A stretch of DNA of 24,524 nt, taken from NCBI GenBank assembly GCA_005799475.1, contig SYGQ01000214.1:1-24524 (forward strand), given 5' to 3'. Below, in pieces: positions 8,855-15,671 of the stretch. The position numbers and the translations under genes are program-made. This stretch comes from Planctomycetia bacterium (GTDB lineage Bacteria > Planctomycetota > Phycisphaerae > Phycisphaerales > SM1A02). The notes under the pieces were generated by a model. The model was not told the origin of the DNA. It searched no databases and saw nothing but the letters and a program-made list of their open reading frames with translations. The first letter of the stretch is position 1. The number at the start of each line of letters is the position of its first letter.

Positions 8855-9220
8855 ATGTCTACGGCCCCCTCCCGAATCCGTGTTGTCGATGTGAACGGCG
8901 TCATGCGCGTCGAATTCGTGGACCGGGACATCCTCGACGAGGCGAGCATTCGCCAGATCGGGGCGGAACTCGCGCGTGCCATCGAGGCGGCCAACGCTCC
9001 GCGTGTGCTCATCTGCTTCCAAGGGGTCGAGCACCTCTCGTCGGCTGCGCTCGGATCGCTCATCACCGTGAACAGCCTGATCAAGAAGCGGGGCGGGCAA
9101 CTGCGCCTTTCCAACATCAAGAAGTCCATCTACGAGGTCTTCGTGATCACCAAGCTGCACAAGTTGTTTCAGGTGTTCGACACCGCTGAGCAGGCGCTTC
9201 AGGGATTCGCATCCTCATGA
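8855..9220 (+). CDS. STAS-domain anti-sigma factor antagonist (SpoIIAA/RsbV-like)
   Basis: A single STAS domain of 121 residues, the size of SpoIIAA/RsbV. In this family the unphosphorylated antagonist binds the RsbW-type kinase and frees the kinase's target; phosphorylation on a conserved Ser breaks that contact. Visible features are the beta-strand VLICFQGVEHLSSAALG (51-67), where Ser62 (with Ser63 next) aligns with the phosphorylated Ser of the DSSG motif, and the following helix LITVNSLIKKRGG. The usual Asp before the Ser pair is replaced by Leu61. It starts 49 bp after the secretin and is followed 7 bp later by the RsbW-like ATPase, the expected partner order. No PP2C phosphatase is seen. 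Confidence 0.9.
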   Translation: MSTAPSRIRVVDVNGVMRVEFVDRDILDEASIRQIGAELARAIEAANAPRVLICFQGVEHLSSAALGSLITVNSLIKKRGGQLRLSNIKKSIYEVFVITKLHKLFQVFDTAEQALQGFASS

Positions 9221-9227
9221 CGAGTTC

Positions 9228-9668
9228 GTGGCGGTGACGGATTCCACACCGGGCCAGTGTGACGAGGGATCCGCGACGATCGCGGAAGAGAACAACGCGA
9301 TCGAGGGGTTTCAGCGCCGGATCGATGAGAGGCTCACGGCGCGGAACTACACGGAGACGGCACGGTTCGGCATCCGGCTCGCCCTTGAAGAGGCGATCAT
9401 GAACGGCTTTCATCACGGCAATCAGAAGGACCCGGGCAAGCGTGTCGAGGTGCGCTGGCAGATCTCGAGCGATGTCGCGACCTTCCATGTGATCGATCAG
9501 GGTGAGGGATTCGATCCAGATGCTGTCCCTGATCCGACGCTCGACGAGAATCTCGAGATCCCTTCGGGTCGCGGCATCATGTTGATCCGGACCTACATGT
9601 CGCAAGCCTTCTATCACACGCCCGGCAATCACCTTGAGATGCATTACCGAAAGCCCGTGACGAAGTGA
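9228..9668 (+). CDS. RsbW/SpoIIAB-like anti-sigma factor serine kinase (HATPase_c_2)
   Basis: A 146-residue GHKL ATPase of the anti-sigma kinase class, which would phosphorylate the STAS protein encoded just upstream. Seen: the N-box LALEEAIMNGFHHGN (51-65) with Glu55 as candidate catalytic base and Asn59 as Mg-ATP ligand, the G1 box DQGEGF (90-95), and the G2 box GRGIMLIRTYM (114-124). The GTG at 9228 is taken as the start; GTG 9234 is an alternative. The ATG at 9217 is out of frame and stops within seven codons. Its stop overlaps the next gene's start as GTGA (9665-9668). In classic loci a sigma factor gene follows; here an oxidoreductase does, so the target is unknown. Confidence 0.88.
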   Translation: MAVTDSTPGQCDEGSATIAEENNAIEGFQRRIDERLTARNYTETARFGIRLALEEAIMNGFHHGNQKDPGKRVEVRWQISSDVATFHVIDQGEGFDPDAVPDPTLDENLEIPSGRGIMLIRTYMSQAFYHTPGNHLEMHYRKPVTK

Positions 9669-10717
9669 GCGCCACGCCTCCCGCAAATCAGACGGCGACG
9701 CTGCGCTTCGGCGTGGTCGGGGTGGGCCGCATGGGCCGACACCATGCGCGACTCTGCACGCAGGTCGAGGGCGCGGACCTCGTCGGCGTGGTGGACGCGA
9801 GCGAGTCGCGTCGCGCCGAGATGGTCGAGCAGTATGGGTGCGACGGCTTCGCGAACCTCGATGACCTCATCGCCTCGGGAGTGGATGCGTGCGTGGTGGC
9901 GACGCCCACCATCACGCACCGAGCGATTGTCGAAACATTGCTGGCGGCCGGGGTCCACTGCCTGGTCGAGAAACCGCTTGCGCCGGATCCCGAGGAAGCT
10001 CGGTGCATCGCCGAAGCCTCGCAGCGCGGCTCGGCCATCCTGCAAGTCGGCCATGTCGTGCGCTTCGATCCCGTGATGGTGGCCATCCGACAGATTCAAG
10101 GGCTGCGCCCGCGCTTCATCGAGATCGATCGCGTGTCGCCGATGACCTTCCGGTCCGTCGATGTCGGCGTCGTGCTTGACATGATGATCCATGACCTCGA
10201 TGTACTCATCATGCTGATCGGCGCGGAGCCGGCAGAGATTTACGCGAACGCCGTGAGCGTGCTCGGAGAGGCCGAAGATGTCTGCAATGCGCGGCTCGTC
10301 TTCCCACCAGGCCCCGATGGAATCGCTTGCACCGCAAATGTGACGGCGAGCCGTCTTGCCCTGAAGACCGAGAGGAAGATCCGCATCATCAGCGAAGACA
10401 CTTATGTGTCCGCTGACTTTGCGCTGCGGTCGGGCACGGTGGTGCGCAAGGCGGTCAATGAGCAGCAGCTCGGGCAGATTCGCGAGCGATTCCGCGCGGG
10501 CGAGGACCTCTCGACTCTGAACTATCTCGAACTGGTGAAGGTCGAGCCGCTTGCGGTGGAAGCGGGGGAACCACTGCGACTTCAGTTGGAGAGCTTTGTG
10601 GCGGCGATCCGGCGTGGTGGGCATCCGTTCGTCGATGCGGAGGCCGGCTTCGCGGCCGTGCGCACAGCACAGCGGATCGTCGACGCCGCACGCAAGGCCG
10701 GCGCGCGGATGGTCTGA
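9665..10717 (+). CDS. Gfo/Idh/MocA-family NAD(P)-dependent oxidoreductase, GnnA-like
   Basis: A cytoplasmic sugar or sugar-nucleotide dehydrogenase of 350 residues. The Rossmann motif GVGRMG is at 19-24, the family EKP (lysine that contacts the cofactor and substrate) at 102-104, and the C-terminal-domain motif DMMIHD at 172-177 with His176 as catalytic candidate. The stretch around 153-180 (RVSPMTFRS followed by DVGVVLDMMIHDLD) resembles the oxidoreductases encoded near lpxA/lpxB, the type represented by GnnA (UDP-GlcNAc 3-dehydrogenase that prepares amide-linked lipid A). That specificity is inference; no GnnB aminotransferase or lpx gene is in the window. The GTG start at 9665 is supported by the GTGA overlap with the kinase gene, implying translational coupling. 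Confidence 0.88.
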   Translation: MSATPPANQTATLRFGVVGVGRMGRHHARLCTQVEGADLVGVVDASESRRAEMVEQYGCDGFANLDDLIASGVDACVVATPTITHRAIVETLLAAGVHCLVEKPLAPDPEEARCIAEASQRGSAILQVGHVVRFDPVMVAIRQIQGLRPRFIEIDRVSPMTFRSVDVGVVLDMMIHDLDVLIMLIGAEPAEIYANAVSVLGEAEDVCNARLVFPPGPDGIACTANVTASRLALKTERKIRIISEDTYVSADFALRSGTVVRKAVNEQQLGQIRERFRAGEDLSTLNYLELVKVEPLAVEAGEPLRLQLESFVAAIRRGGHPFVDAEAGFAAVRTAQRIVDAARKAGARMV

Positions 10718-10718
10718 G

Positions 10719-12698
10719 ATGACCTCTCCCCCTCTGTACGGGAGCCATCTGTCGGTAGCTGGGGGAATGCACCACGCCGTGGAGGAAGCGTCGAGGCTTG
10801 GGCTCGCGTCGCTGCAGGTGTTCACCAGCAATCAGCGGCAGTGGACGGCACGGCCCCTGAGCAAGGACGCGATTGGCTCGTGGCGCGGGGCGCTCGCGCG
10901 TGTCGGGTGGGAGAGTGCCGCGCACCGCGTGGTCAGCCATAATTCGTACCTCGTCAATCTCGCTTCCCCGGACCACGCGGCGCGAAGGAAGTCGATCGCA
11001 TCGCAGCGCGGCGAACTCGAGCGATGCGAGGCGCTCGGAATCGGCCGCTGTGTGCTGCATCCGGGCGCGCACCTTGGGACGGCGAGAAAACCAAGCGACC
11101 CGAACCGGCTTCGCGAGAAACCCTCCGCCGACGAGATGGCGGGATTGCGCCGCATCGCGAAGGCGCTCGATGAGTTGCACCGGAGCCTGCGCGGGTACCG
11201 CGTCGTGTCATGCCTCGAGACAACAACCGGCAGCGGCACCAATCTCGGGTACGACTTCCACCACCTCGAACTCATCGCGTCGATGGTCGCCGAACCTGAG
11301 CGAGTGGGAGTCTGCGTGGACTCGTGTCACATTGTCGCCGCGGGGTACGACCTCTCGACGCCGTCGAGGGCACGCGCCACACTCGATGAACTCGATGCGA
11401 GGATTGGTCTGGGCCGAGTGCGCGTCGTTCATCTCAATGACTCGATCTACGCCATGGGTTCGCGCAAGGATCGCCACGCCCACATCGGTGCGGGCCTCTG
11501 TGGGAACGCGTGCTTCGCGGCTATCCTTACACGCCGTGAATTGCAGGCGATCCCAATGATCCTCGAGACCCCGAAGGATGGGCTCTGCCAGGGAGAGTCG
11601 TGGGATGTGGTCAATGTGCGCCGCCTGGAGGCGATTCGACGCGCACGAGCGCCGCGCGTGGCATTCGCGCGGCGTGGACTCTTGGGTCGAGCCGTGCTCA
11701 CGGCGCTTGCGTCCGTACCGCTTCTTGCGTCCGGGTGCGCACTGTTCGCATCGAAGGCGCGAGAGTCCTCCGCAGCAGAAAGCGCAACGGCAAAGGGCCC
11801 GTCTTCGCCCACACCCACGGAGGAGGCCACGCTCTTGCGCGCTGCCGCGCTCGAATCCAAGGGAGACCTTGAGGGCGCCCTCGCGCTCTTCCATGAGATT
11901 CTCGCGTCCAACCCGCGCTTGCCCGAGGCGTACATCGGCCTCGGCGATGTCCGATTCGCCCAGCGCCGTTTCGCCGAGGCAGAACCGAGTTACCGCACCG
12001 CAGCGCGGTTGGATCCTTCGGACTTCGGTGCGCAGTATGGCCACGGTCGAACTCTCCAAGTCCTCGGGCGCAGCGCCGAGGCCATCGGTGCGTATCAGCG
12101 CGCCCTCGCCGCGCAGCCGCGAAACGCGGCGTTGAACCTCAACATGGCGACGGCCTACCTGTCGCTCGGCGATGCGCGCGCGGCGGCCATCTTCGCTGAG
12201 CGCAGCGTGGAGATCGATCCGAGGAACGGACCCGCGCGAGTCAATCTCGGCGTTGCGTACGAACGACTCGGCCGTCCCAAGGACGCGATCGCCCAGTATC
12301 AGGCGGCGCTCGAACTGATGCCAGCATCGCCGCAGTTGCTGACCAATCTCGTCAACGCCTTCGTCTCGGATCACCGCTGCACCGAGGCGGTCAATACGGC
12401 CATTGCACTCACCCGGATGGTCGCAGCGCCGGAGGCGTTCGAACGCCTCGGATGGGCGCAGTTCCGCGCCGGACAGTACGACTCCTCGAGCGCCGCATAC
12501 CGTCAAGCGGTGGCACTCGATCCCGCCTACTGGCCCGCGTGGAATGGCGTCGGGGTGAACGCGCTCAACAAGTGGCTCGCCTCAGAGAAGCGCGACAGCG
12601 GCGCGGCGTCGGAAGCCCGTTCGGCGTTCCGCGCATCGATGCGTGCGAATCCTGACCAACCGAAGGTGCTCAAACTCTGCACCACCTACGGGATCTGA
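10719..12698 (+). CDS. nfo: endonuclease IV joined in frame to a TPR lipoprotein
   Basis: One open frame of 659 codons, beginning 1 nt after the oxidoreductase stop (TGAGATG). Residues 1 to about 308 are a complete endonuclease IV, the apurinic/apyrimidinic-site endonuclease of base excision repair. All nine metal ligands of the E. coli enzyme have counterparts: His74, His114, Glu167, Asp201, His204, His238, Asp251, His253 and Glu283. No stop codon follows. At 314-340 the frame instead reads a typical lipoprotein signal (RRGLLGR, hydrophobic segment, LASGC) and then about seven 34-residue TPRs (about 366 to 605) plus a final partial one. Either this is a true fusion, with a signal-anchor in the middle, or two proteins are made from one frame by internal initiation. 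A lost stop or a sequencing error at the junction is also possible. Confidence 0.85.
   Translation: MTSPPLYGSHLSVAGGMHHAVEEASRLGLASLQVFTSNQRQWTARPLSKDAIGSWRGALARVGWESAAHRVVSHNSYLVNLASPDHAARRKSIASQRGELERCEALGIGRCVLHPGAHLGTARKPSDPNRLREKPSADEMAGLRRIAKALDELHRSLRGYRVVSCLETTTGSGTNLGYDFHHLELIASMVAEPERVGVCVDSCHIVAAGYDLSTPSRARATLDELDARIGLGRVRVVHLNDSIYAMGSRKDRHAHIGAGLCGNACFAAILTRRELQAIPMILETPKDGLCQGESWDVVNVRRLEAIRRARAPRVAFARRGLLGRAVLTALASVPLLASGCALFASKARESSAAESATAKGPSSPTPTEEATLLRAAALESKGDLEGALALFHEILASNPRLPEAYIGLGDVRFAQRRFAEAEPSYRTAARLDPSDFGAQYGHGRTLQVLGRSAEAIGAYQRALAAQPRNAALNLNMATAYLSLGDARAAAIFAERSVEIDPRNGPARVNLGVAYERLGRPKDAIAQYQAALELMPASPQLLTNLVNAFVSDHRCTEAVNTAIALTRMVAAPEAFERLGWAQFRAGQYDSSSAAYRQAVALDPAYWPAWNGVGVNALNKWLASEKRDSGAASEARSAFRASMRANPDQPKVLKLCTTYGI
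11658..12698 (+). CDS. TPR-repeat lipoprotein portion, possible independent translation start
   Basis: If read from the in-frame GTG at 11658, this part gives a 346-residue protein with a textbook lipoprotein signal peptide: basic n-region (ARRGLLGR), hydrophobic core (AVLTALASVPL) and lipobox LASG|C, the cysteine being residue 27 of this product. After an Ala/Ser/Pro-rich spacer come about seven consecutive TPR units, each ending in a pattern like LDPSD, IDPRN or LDPAY. No good Shine-Dalgarno precedes 11658: GGAGG at 11627-11631 is 26 nt away. TTG 11682 and GTG 11694 are poorer alternatives because they would trim the basic n-region. TPR lipoproteins of this layout include the pilotins PilF/PilW that help secretins assemble, and a secretin gene heads this gene run. 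That role is inference. Confidence 0.55.
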   Translation: MAFARRGLLGRAVLTALASVPLLASGCALFASKARESSAAESATAKGPSSPTPTEEATLLRAAALESKGDLEGALALFHEILASNPRLPEAYIGLGDVRFAQRRFAEAEPSYRTAARLDPSDFGAQYGHGRTLQVLGRSAEAIGAYQRALAAQPRNAALNLNMATAYLSLGDARAAAIFAERSVEIDPRNGPARVNLGVAYERLGRPKDAIAQYQAALELMPASPQLLTNLVNAFVSDHRCTEAVNTAIALTRMVAAPEAFERLGWAQFRAGQYDSSSAAYRQAVALDPAYWPAWNGVGVNALNKWLASEKRDSGAASEARSAFRASMRANPDQPKVLKLCTTYGI

Positions 12699-12703
12699 GA
12701 CCC

Positions 12704-13072
12704 ATGCCCAAGGTTGAACTTCTTGAGTGTTTCGCCTCGCCGTCGGCGCGACCGTTCGTCATCGAGCATGAGAACGAAGAGTTCACTTCGGTCTGCCCGA
12801 AGACTGGCCACCCAGACTTCGGGCAGATCACGCTTCGCTACGAACCGGCAGGGCACTGTGTCGAATTGAAGTCGCTCAAGCTCTACTACCAGTCATTTCG
12901 CAACGAGGGCATCTTTTACGAGGCGGTCACCAATCGGATCTGTGACGACCTCCGCGAGGTCATGAAGCCCGAATGGATTCAGGTGGTCTCCACATGGCGA
13001 GGTCGCGGGGGAATCCGCTCGCGGGTCATCGCCGCTCACGGGCCCGTGCCGGAAGCGTGGCTTCGCGGGTAG
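12704..13072 (+). CDS. queF: NADPH-dependent 7-cyano-7-deazaguanine reductase QueF, short form
   Basis: It reduces preQ0 to preQ1 in the queuosine tRNA-modification pathway (cytoplasm). The 122 residues match the unimodular (B. subtilis-type) QueF. The catalytic Cys31 lies in FTSVCPKTGHPDFG with the general acid Asp38, and the NADPH-binding QueF motif ELKSLKLYY is at 54-62, followed by SFRNEGIFYE. It begins 5 nt after the TPR lipoprotein stop, so it is probably co-transcribed with the upstream genes. No other queuosine gene is visible. It ends 19 bp before the convergent lipoprotein gene. Confidence 0.96.
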   Translation: MPKVELLECFASPSARPFVIEHENEEFTSVCPKTGHPDFGQITLRYEPAGHCVELKSLKLYYQSFRNEGIFYEAVTNRICDDLREVMKPEWIQVVSTWRGRGGIRSRVIAAHGPVPEAWLRG

Positions 13073-13091
13073 CGGCTCGCGGCGCGGCGCG

Positions 13092-13922
13092 CTAATCGAG
13101 GAATGATCCGGTGTGGGACGGATTCGGTCCCACAAACACTCGGATGTTGCCACCGACCGTGCGCAGGACGAGCAAGTTGGCGCCACCGTTGATCGACCCG
13201 TACATCGAATCGTGGTCGTTGCGCGCGTCGAGCCCGAGCCACTTCCCCTCGCGGGCCTTCACGCGCACGACGCCGTTGACGGCCTCGGCCTCGACCTTGG
13301 CGGTCGAGCCCGGAGGCGCCCGCCAGTCGATCGAACCCTCGGCGTCGAGGATCGTGGATGGTTGCGTGAGGACATGGTTCGAGACAGCGCGGACATCGCC
13401 CTCATTGGTCTCGATGTCCACACCCTCGGCGAAGTCCGTCACATAGACATGTCCGCGCGCGGTCCGAACGACGGCGGTTCCGAGTCGGGGCACGGTGACG
13501 GTGAGGTCGACGCGTTGGTGCCAAGGTTCGGGGGCGCTTGTGGAGGCACGGACGACGATGAACTTCGAAGGGCCGCGCTCCTCGACTCCGTACTCGACCG
13601 AGATCTGCTCGAGTGAATCCTCGGACTCGGCACGGCGGCTGTAGCCGTGGGTGCCGCGCTTCACGGCATCGATTGTGGCCGTCGTGGCATCGCGGTCGGC
13701 GAGGATGACGACATCGCCGGCGAAGGAGTCGACCTCAACACCCATCAGGCCATCGGACGGCACCAGCGTCGTCTCGGCAGCTTTCACATGACCACCAACG
13801 ACCTCATTCCAGCCATGCAACACTCCATGGGCGAGCCCGGGACGCGGATGAGCTGTGCATGCGGCCATCGGCACGGCCCACGCGACGACGAGCGCGCACA
13901 AACATCGACCGCGTGGCAACAC
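13092..13922 (-). CDS. predicted lipoprotein with DUF4097-like beta-repeat domain
   Basis: 276 residues starting at GTG 13922. The N-terminus is a short lipoprotein signal (basic Arg4/Arg6, hydrophobic LVVAWAVPM, Cys22 after Met-Ala-Ala). From about residue 55 the protein consists of repeated short beta-strands with Gly turns of the type GDVVI, ARGHVYVTDF, NEGDVRAVS, VNGVVRVKA and VGGNIRVFV. This pattern is typical of DUF4097-type putative adhesin domains, which form a right-handed beta structure. No enzymatic motif is visible and I do not know its function; it should sit in the cell envelope. It converges with queF and is divergent from the esterase-family gene across only 42 bp. Confidence 0.75.
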   Translation of the reverse strand: MLPRGRCLCALVVAWAVPMAACTAHPRPGLAHGVLHGWNEVVGGHVKAAETTLVPSDGLMGVEVDSFAGDVVILADRDATTATIDAVKRGTHGYSRRAESEDSLEQISVEYGVEERGPSKFIVVRASTSAPEPWHQRVDLTVTVPRLGTAVVRTARGHVYVTDFAEGVDIETNEGDVRAVSNHVLTQPSTILDAEGSIDWRAPPGSTAKVEAEAVNGVVRVKAREGKWLGLDARNDHDSMYGSINGGANLLVLRTVGGNIRVFVGPNPSHTGSFLD

Positions 13923-13964
13923 GCTCGAAGTCTAGCGCCCATCAGTGGGCCCTACGATGCGACG
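13923..13964. promoter_or_regulatory. 42-bp divergent gap between the two exported-protein genes
   Basis: The two GTG starts at 13922 (minus) and 13965 (plus) are only 42 bp apart, too little for two separate complete promoters without overlap into coding sequence. I see no clear -10 or -35 element. One of the assigned starts could therefore be slightly wrong. Confidence 0.2.
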
Positions 13965-15659
13965 GTGCTCCAGCTGCTCGTCCTGCTCCTGTGTGCGCCT
14001 GTCGACGGCGCGAATCAGCGCGCGAACCCCGCGCCACAGCCGAGCGTGCCATCGGTCGAAGAGGCATCGGCCACGCCGGTTGACTCCGCGGCGGCATCGA
14101 ATCAGCGCGTCGACAAGAGGCGTCGCTTCTCGCCACCGTTGGCCGACGAGACCACGCCGTGGGACCGCTTCCGCGTCGTGTATCCGGTCGAGTCGGCATC
14201 CCTGCTCGCCCCCTCAGCGCGGGCTGGGCGGGTCGCCGTCTTTCTGAAAGCGGTCGATGTCGCCTCCTCACTTGCGCCCTCTGCGGCACCGTTTCTATCG
14301 GATCCGCAGCCGGTCGGATCCATCGAGGTGAAGTCACTCGTGCCCGGGAGCGTCGTGGAGCTTGGCGAATCGGCGCGGTGGTGGCCGGAAGAGGCGGGTC
14401 GCTTGCTCGAGGGGACCTACGAGGTGCAGGCCATCTTCGACTCCGATGCGTCGCAGGATGGGCATCTTTCGCCGGGGAATCTCTTCTCGGTACCCGTGCT
14501 CGTCGAGTTTCATCGGCACGACACAGACGAGATCGAGTGCACGCTCTCGGCGCGCATCGAGGACCCTGCACCACCGGACGCGCGGCGCGTCACCGCATTC
14601 GAGTGTGAGAGTTCAGTGTTGAGCGCGGACAAGGGTCGACGAGTCTCGCACCGTGCATGGCTCGCTTTCCCGCGCGAGTACGGCGACCTCAACGCGCGGC
14701 GTCGCGTCTGGCCGACGGTCTACACGCTGGTGTCCACGGGCATGGGGCCGCGGATTGCGGAGCGCATCGCGCTCGGGCTCGGCGGCAGCGCGCTCAAGGA
14801 TCTCGTGCCGCAAGCCGTGCATGTGGTGATCGAAGAGGACGGAGTCATCGTCGACGGGCTCGTGGGTGGGCCACGCGCGACTGCACTGGTCACAGAGTTC
14901 ATTCCCTGCCTAGAGAAGGAGTACCGGCTGGTGTCCGACGCGAGGGCCCGGATCGTGACGGGACACGGCAACGCGGGATGGAGCGCGGTGTGGTTGCTGC
15001 TCGAGCACCCCGAAGTTTTCGGCGCCGCGTTCTCGAGCGCACCGGCGCCGTTGGACTTCTCGGCGTTCGGCACGGTCAACATCTACAGCGACAGAAACCT
15101 CTTCGTCGATGCCGACGGCGTCTCGCACGCAGCATTTCGCGAGGCGATCGGCCCGGCGCACGATCTGGTGACACTGTCGGTCGAGGACGAAGTGGGTTGG
15201 TCGCGTGCTCTCTCTCCCAATGGCCACAGCGGACAGGCGTGGGACCTGTGGGAGTCGCGATGCAGCGATCGAGACACGCGGACCGGTCGCCCGCGGCGAA
15301 TTGCCGACGCCTCGACAGGGGAGATCGATCCGGTTGCTGTCGAATCCTGGAGCCGCTTCGATGTCGCCAAGCGGCTCGCGTCCGCGCCGTCGAGCATCGG
15401 CACGCTTCTGTCGGCGCGCGTGCGAATCCTCGTGGGCGCGCGGGACTCGTTCTACTTCGACCGTCCCACGATGGCGTTGCGCGATCGACTCAATGCGCTT
15501 GCGCGTGCGTGCGCGGCACAGGGCGAGCCCCTTCCCGATGGGCCCGGGTACATCGAAGTCATCGAGGGCGCCTCGCACGATGCCGTGATGCCCTTGGCGC
15601 AAGTTCGGTTCGGACGGGAGATGCAGCAGCACTTCCGGCGGTGTGGACTTCACGAGTAG
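13965..15659 (+). CDS. exported esterase-family alpha/beta-hydrolase homologue lacking the nucleophile Ser
   Basis: The GTG start at 13965 gives 564 residues with a hydrophobic leader (LQLLVLLLCAPVDG) and likely export, although the n-region has no positive charge. An N-terminal domain (about 60-240) is of unclear role. The C-terminal half matches the putative esterase (esterase D-like) family: WLAFPREYG, the core strand VTGHGNAGWSAVWLLLEHPEVFGAAFSSAP, NLFVDADG, GARDSFYFD (Asp494) and GASHDAVM (His538). Homologues carry GHSSGGW at the nucleophile elbow; here it reads GHGNAGW, so Gly335 (codon GGC at 14967-14969) replaces the serine. Asp and His are kept. It is therefore probably not a normal serine hydrolase, but a binding protein or a decayed enzyme. 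rlmE follows after 12 bp. Confidence 0.8.
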   Translation: MLQLLVLLLCAPVDGANQRANPAPQPSVPSVEEASATPVDSAAASNQRVDKRRRFSPPLADETTPWDRFRVVYPVESASLLAPSARAGRVAVFLKAVDVASSLAPSAAPFLSDPQPVGSIEVKSLVPGSVVELGESARWWPEEAGRLLEGTYEVQAIFDSDASQDGHLSPGNLFSVPVLVEFHRHDTDEIECTLSARIEDPAPPDARRVTAFECESSVLSADKGRRVSHRAWLAFPREYGDLNARRRVWPTVYTLVSTGMGPRIAERIALGLGGSALKDLVPQAVHVVIEEDGVIVDGLVGGPRATALVTEFIPCLEKEYRLVSDARARIVTGHGNAGWSAVWLLLEHPEVFGAAFSSAPAPLDFSAFGTVNIYSDRNLFVDADGVSHAAFREAIGPAHDLVTLSVEDEVGWSRALSPNGHSGQAWDLWESRCSDRDTRTGRPRRIADASTGEIDPVAVESWSRFDVAKRLASAPSSIGTLLSARVRILVGARDSFYFDRPTMALRDRLNALARACAAQGEPLPDGPGYIEVIEGASHDAVMPLAQVRFGREMQQHFRRCGLHE

Positions 15660-15671
15660 CGTGGCACTGCA

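Noticed and set aside
10551..10718. Upstream extension of the endonuclease IV frame
   Set aside because: It lies inside the oxidoreductase gene; the ATG at 10719 directly follows that gene's stop and matches the endonuclease IV N-terminus.
13647..13964. N-terminal extension of the esterase-family frame upstream of GTG 13965
   Set aside because: It overlaps the divergent lipoprotein gene, has no family similarity, and the signal-like segment begins at 13965.
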